Part shown: positions 6,195-6,201 of the stretch, one piece after another | Layout: each line of letters begins with the position of its first letter | Position numbering within the stretch: position 1 is the first letter of the stretch | NCBI GenBank assembly: GCA_030611285.1 | Contig: JAUWQC010000063.1 | Location: 1 to 6,201, forward strand | Reading direction: 5' to 3' | DNA length: 6,201 nt | From: a bacterium | GTDB lineage: Bacteria; Actinomycetota; Humimicrobiia; Humimicrobiales; Humimicrobiaceae | Notes under the pieces: model-generated | Told to the model about the DNA's origin: nothing | Databases searched by the model: none | What the model saw: only the letters and a program-made list of their open reading frames with translations | Translations under genes and position numbers: made by a program

Positions 6195-6201
6195 ATCATC
6201 C

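Overview
The window is AT-rich bacterial DNA, more extreme in the right half than in the tldD/tldE genes. AGGAGG-type Shine-Dalgarno sites are present, and the paired DUF948 and YtxH genes resemble the ytxG-ytxH pair of Bacillus. This suggests a low-GC Firmicutes-like lineage or a low-GC candidate phylum. No marker gene fixes the taxonomy, so that placement is an inference.

Left part (58-3655, + strand): four tightly packed genes that read as one operon. A single-pass membrane protein with a DUF948-like coiled stalk overlaps by 4 nt a YtxH-like protein, which has one membrane segment and a long lysine/glutamate-rich helical tail. After 28 nt comes tldD, the metalloprotease subunit with an intact HExxxH motif. 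One nucleotide later comes tldE/pmbA, the paralogous partner that lacks that motif. TldD and TldE are expected to form one heteromeric protease that cuts unfolded or modified peptides. The first two genes look like envelope/stress proteins, and their link to the protease is by position only. No RiPP precursor or modifying enzyme is visible here.

Centre (3656-3742): a short convergent junction with three small AT-rich inverted repeats, one of which may be a weak terminator.

Right part (3743-6194, - strand): reading leftwards from the right edge, there is a 491-residue SEC-C protein of unknown function whose C-terminal segment resembles the Xre/MbcA/ParS toxin-binding fold by motif. A 234-nt gap follows, then a MNT-type minimal nucleotidyltransferase overlapping by 8 nt a HEPN-domain protein, together a probable MNT/HEPN toxin-antitoxin pair. 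The gap holds a plausible promoter for the pair and a 14-bp tandem repeat where the transcript would start, a possible autoregulatory operator. This half looks like accessory DNA beside a housekeeping operon. No RNA gene, CRISPR array, insertion sequence or prophage gene was seen.
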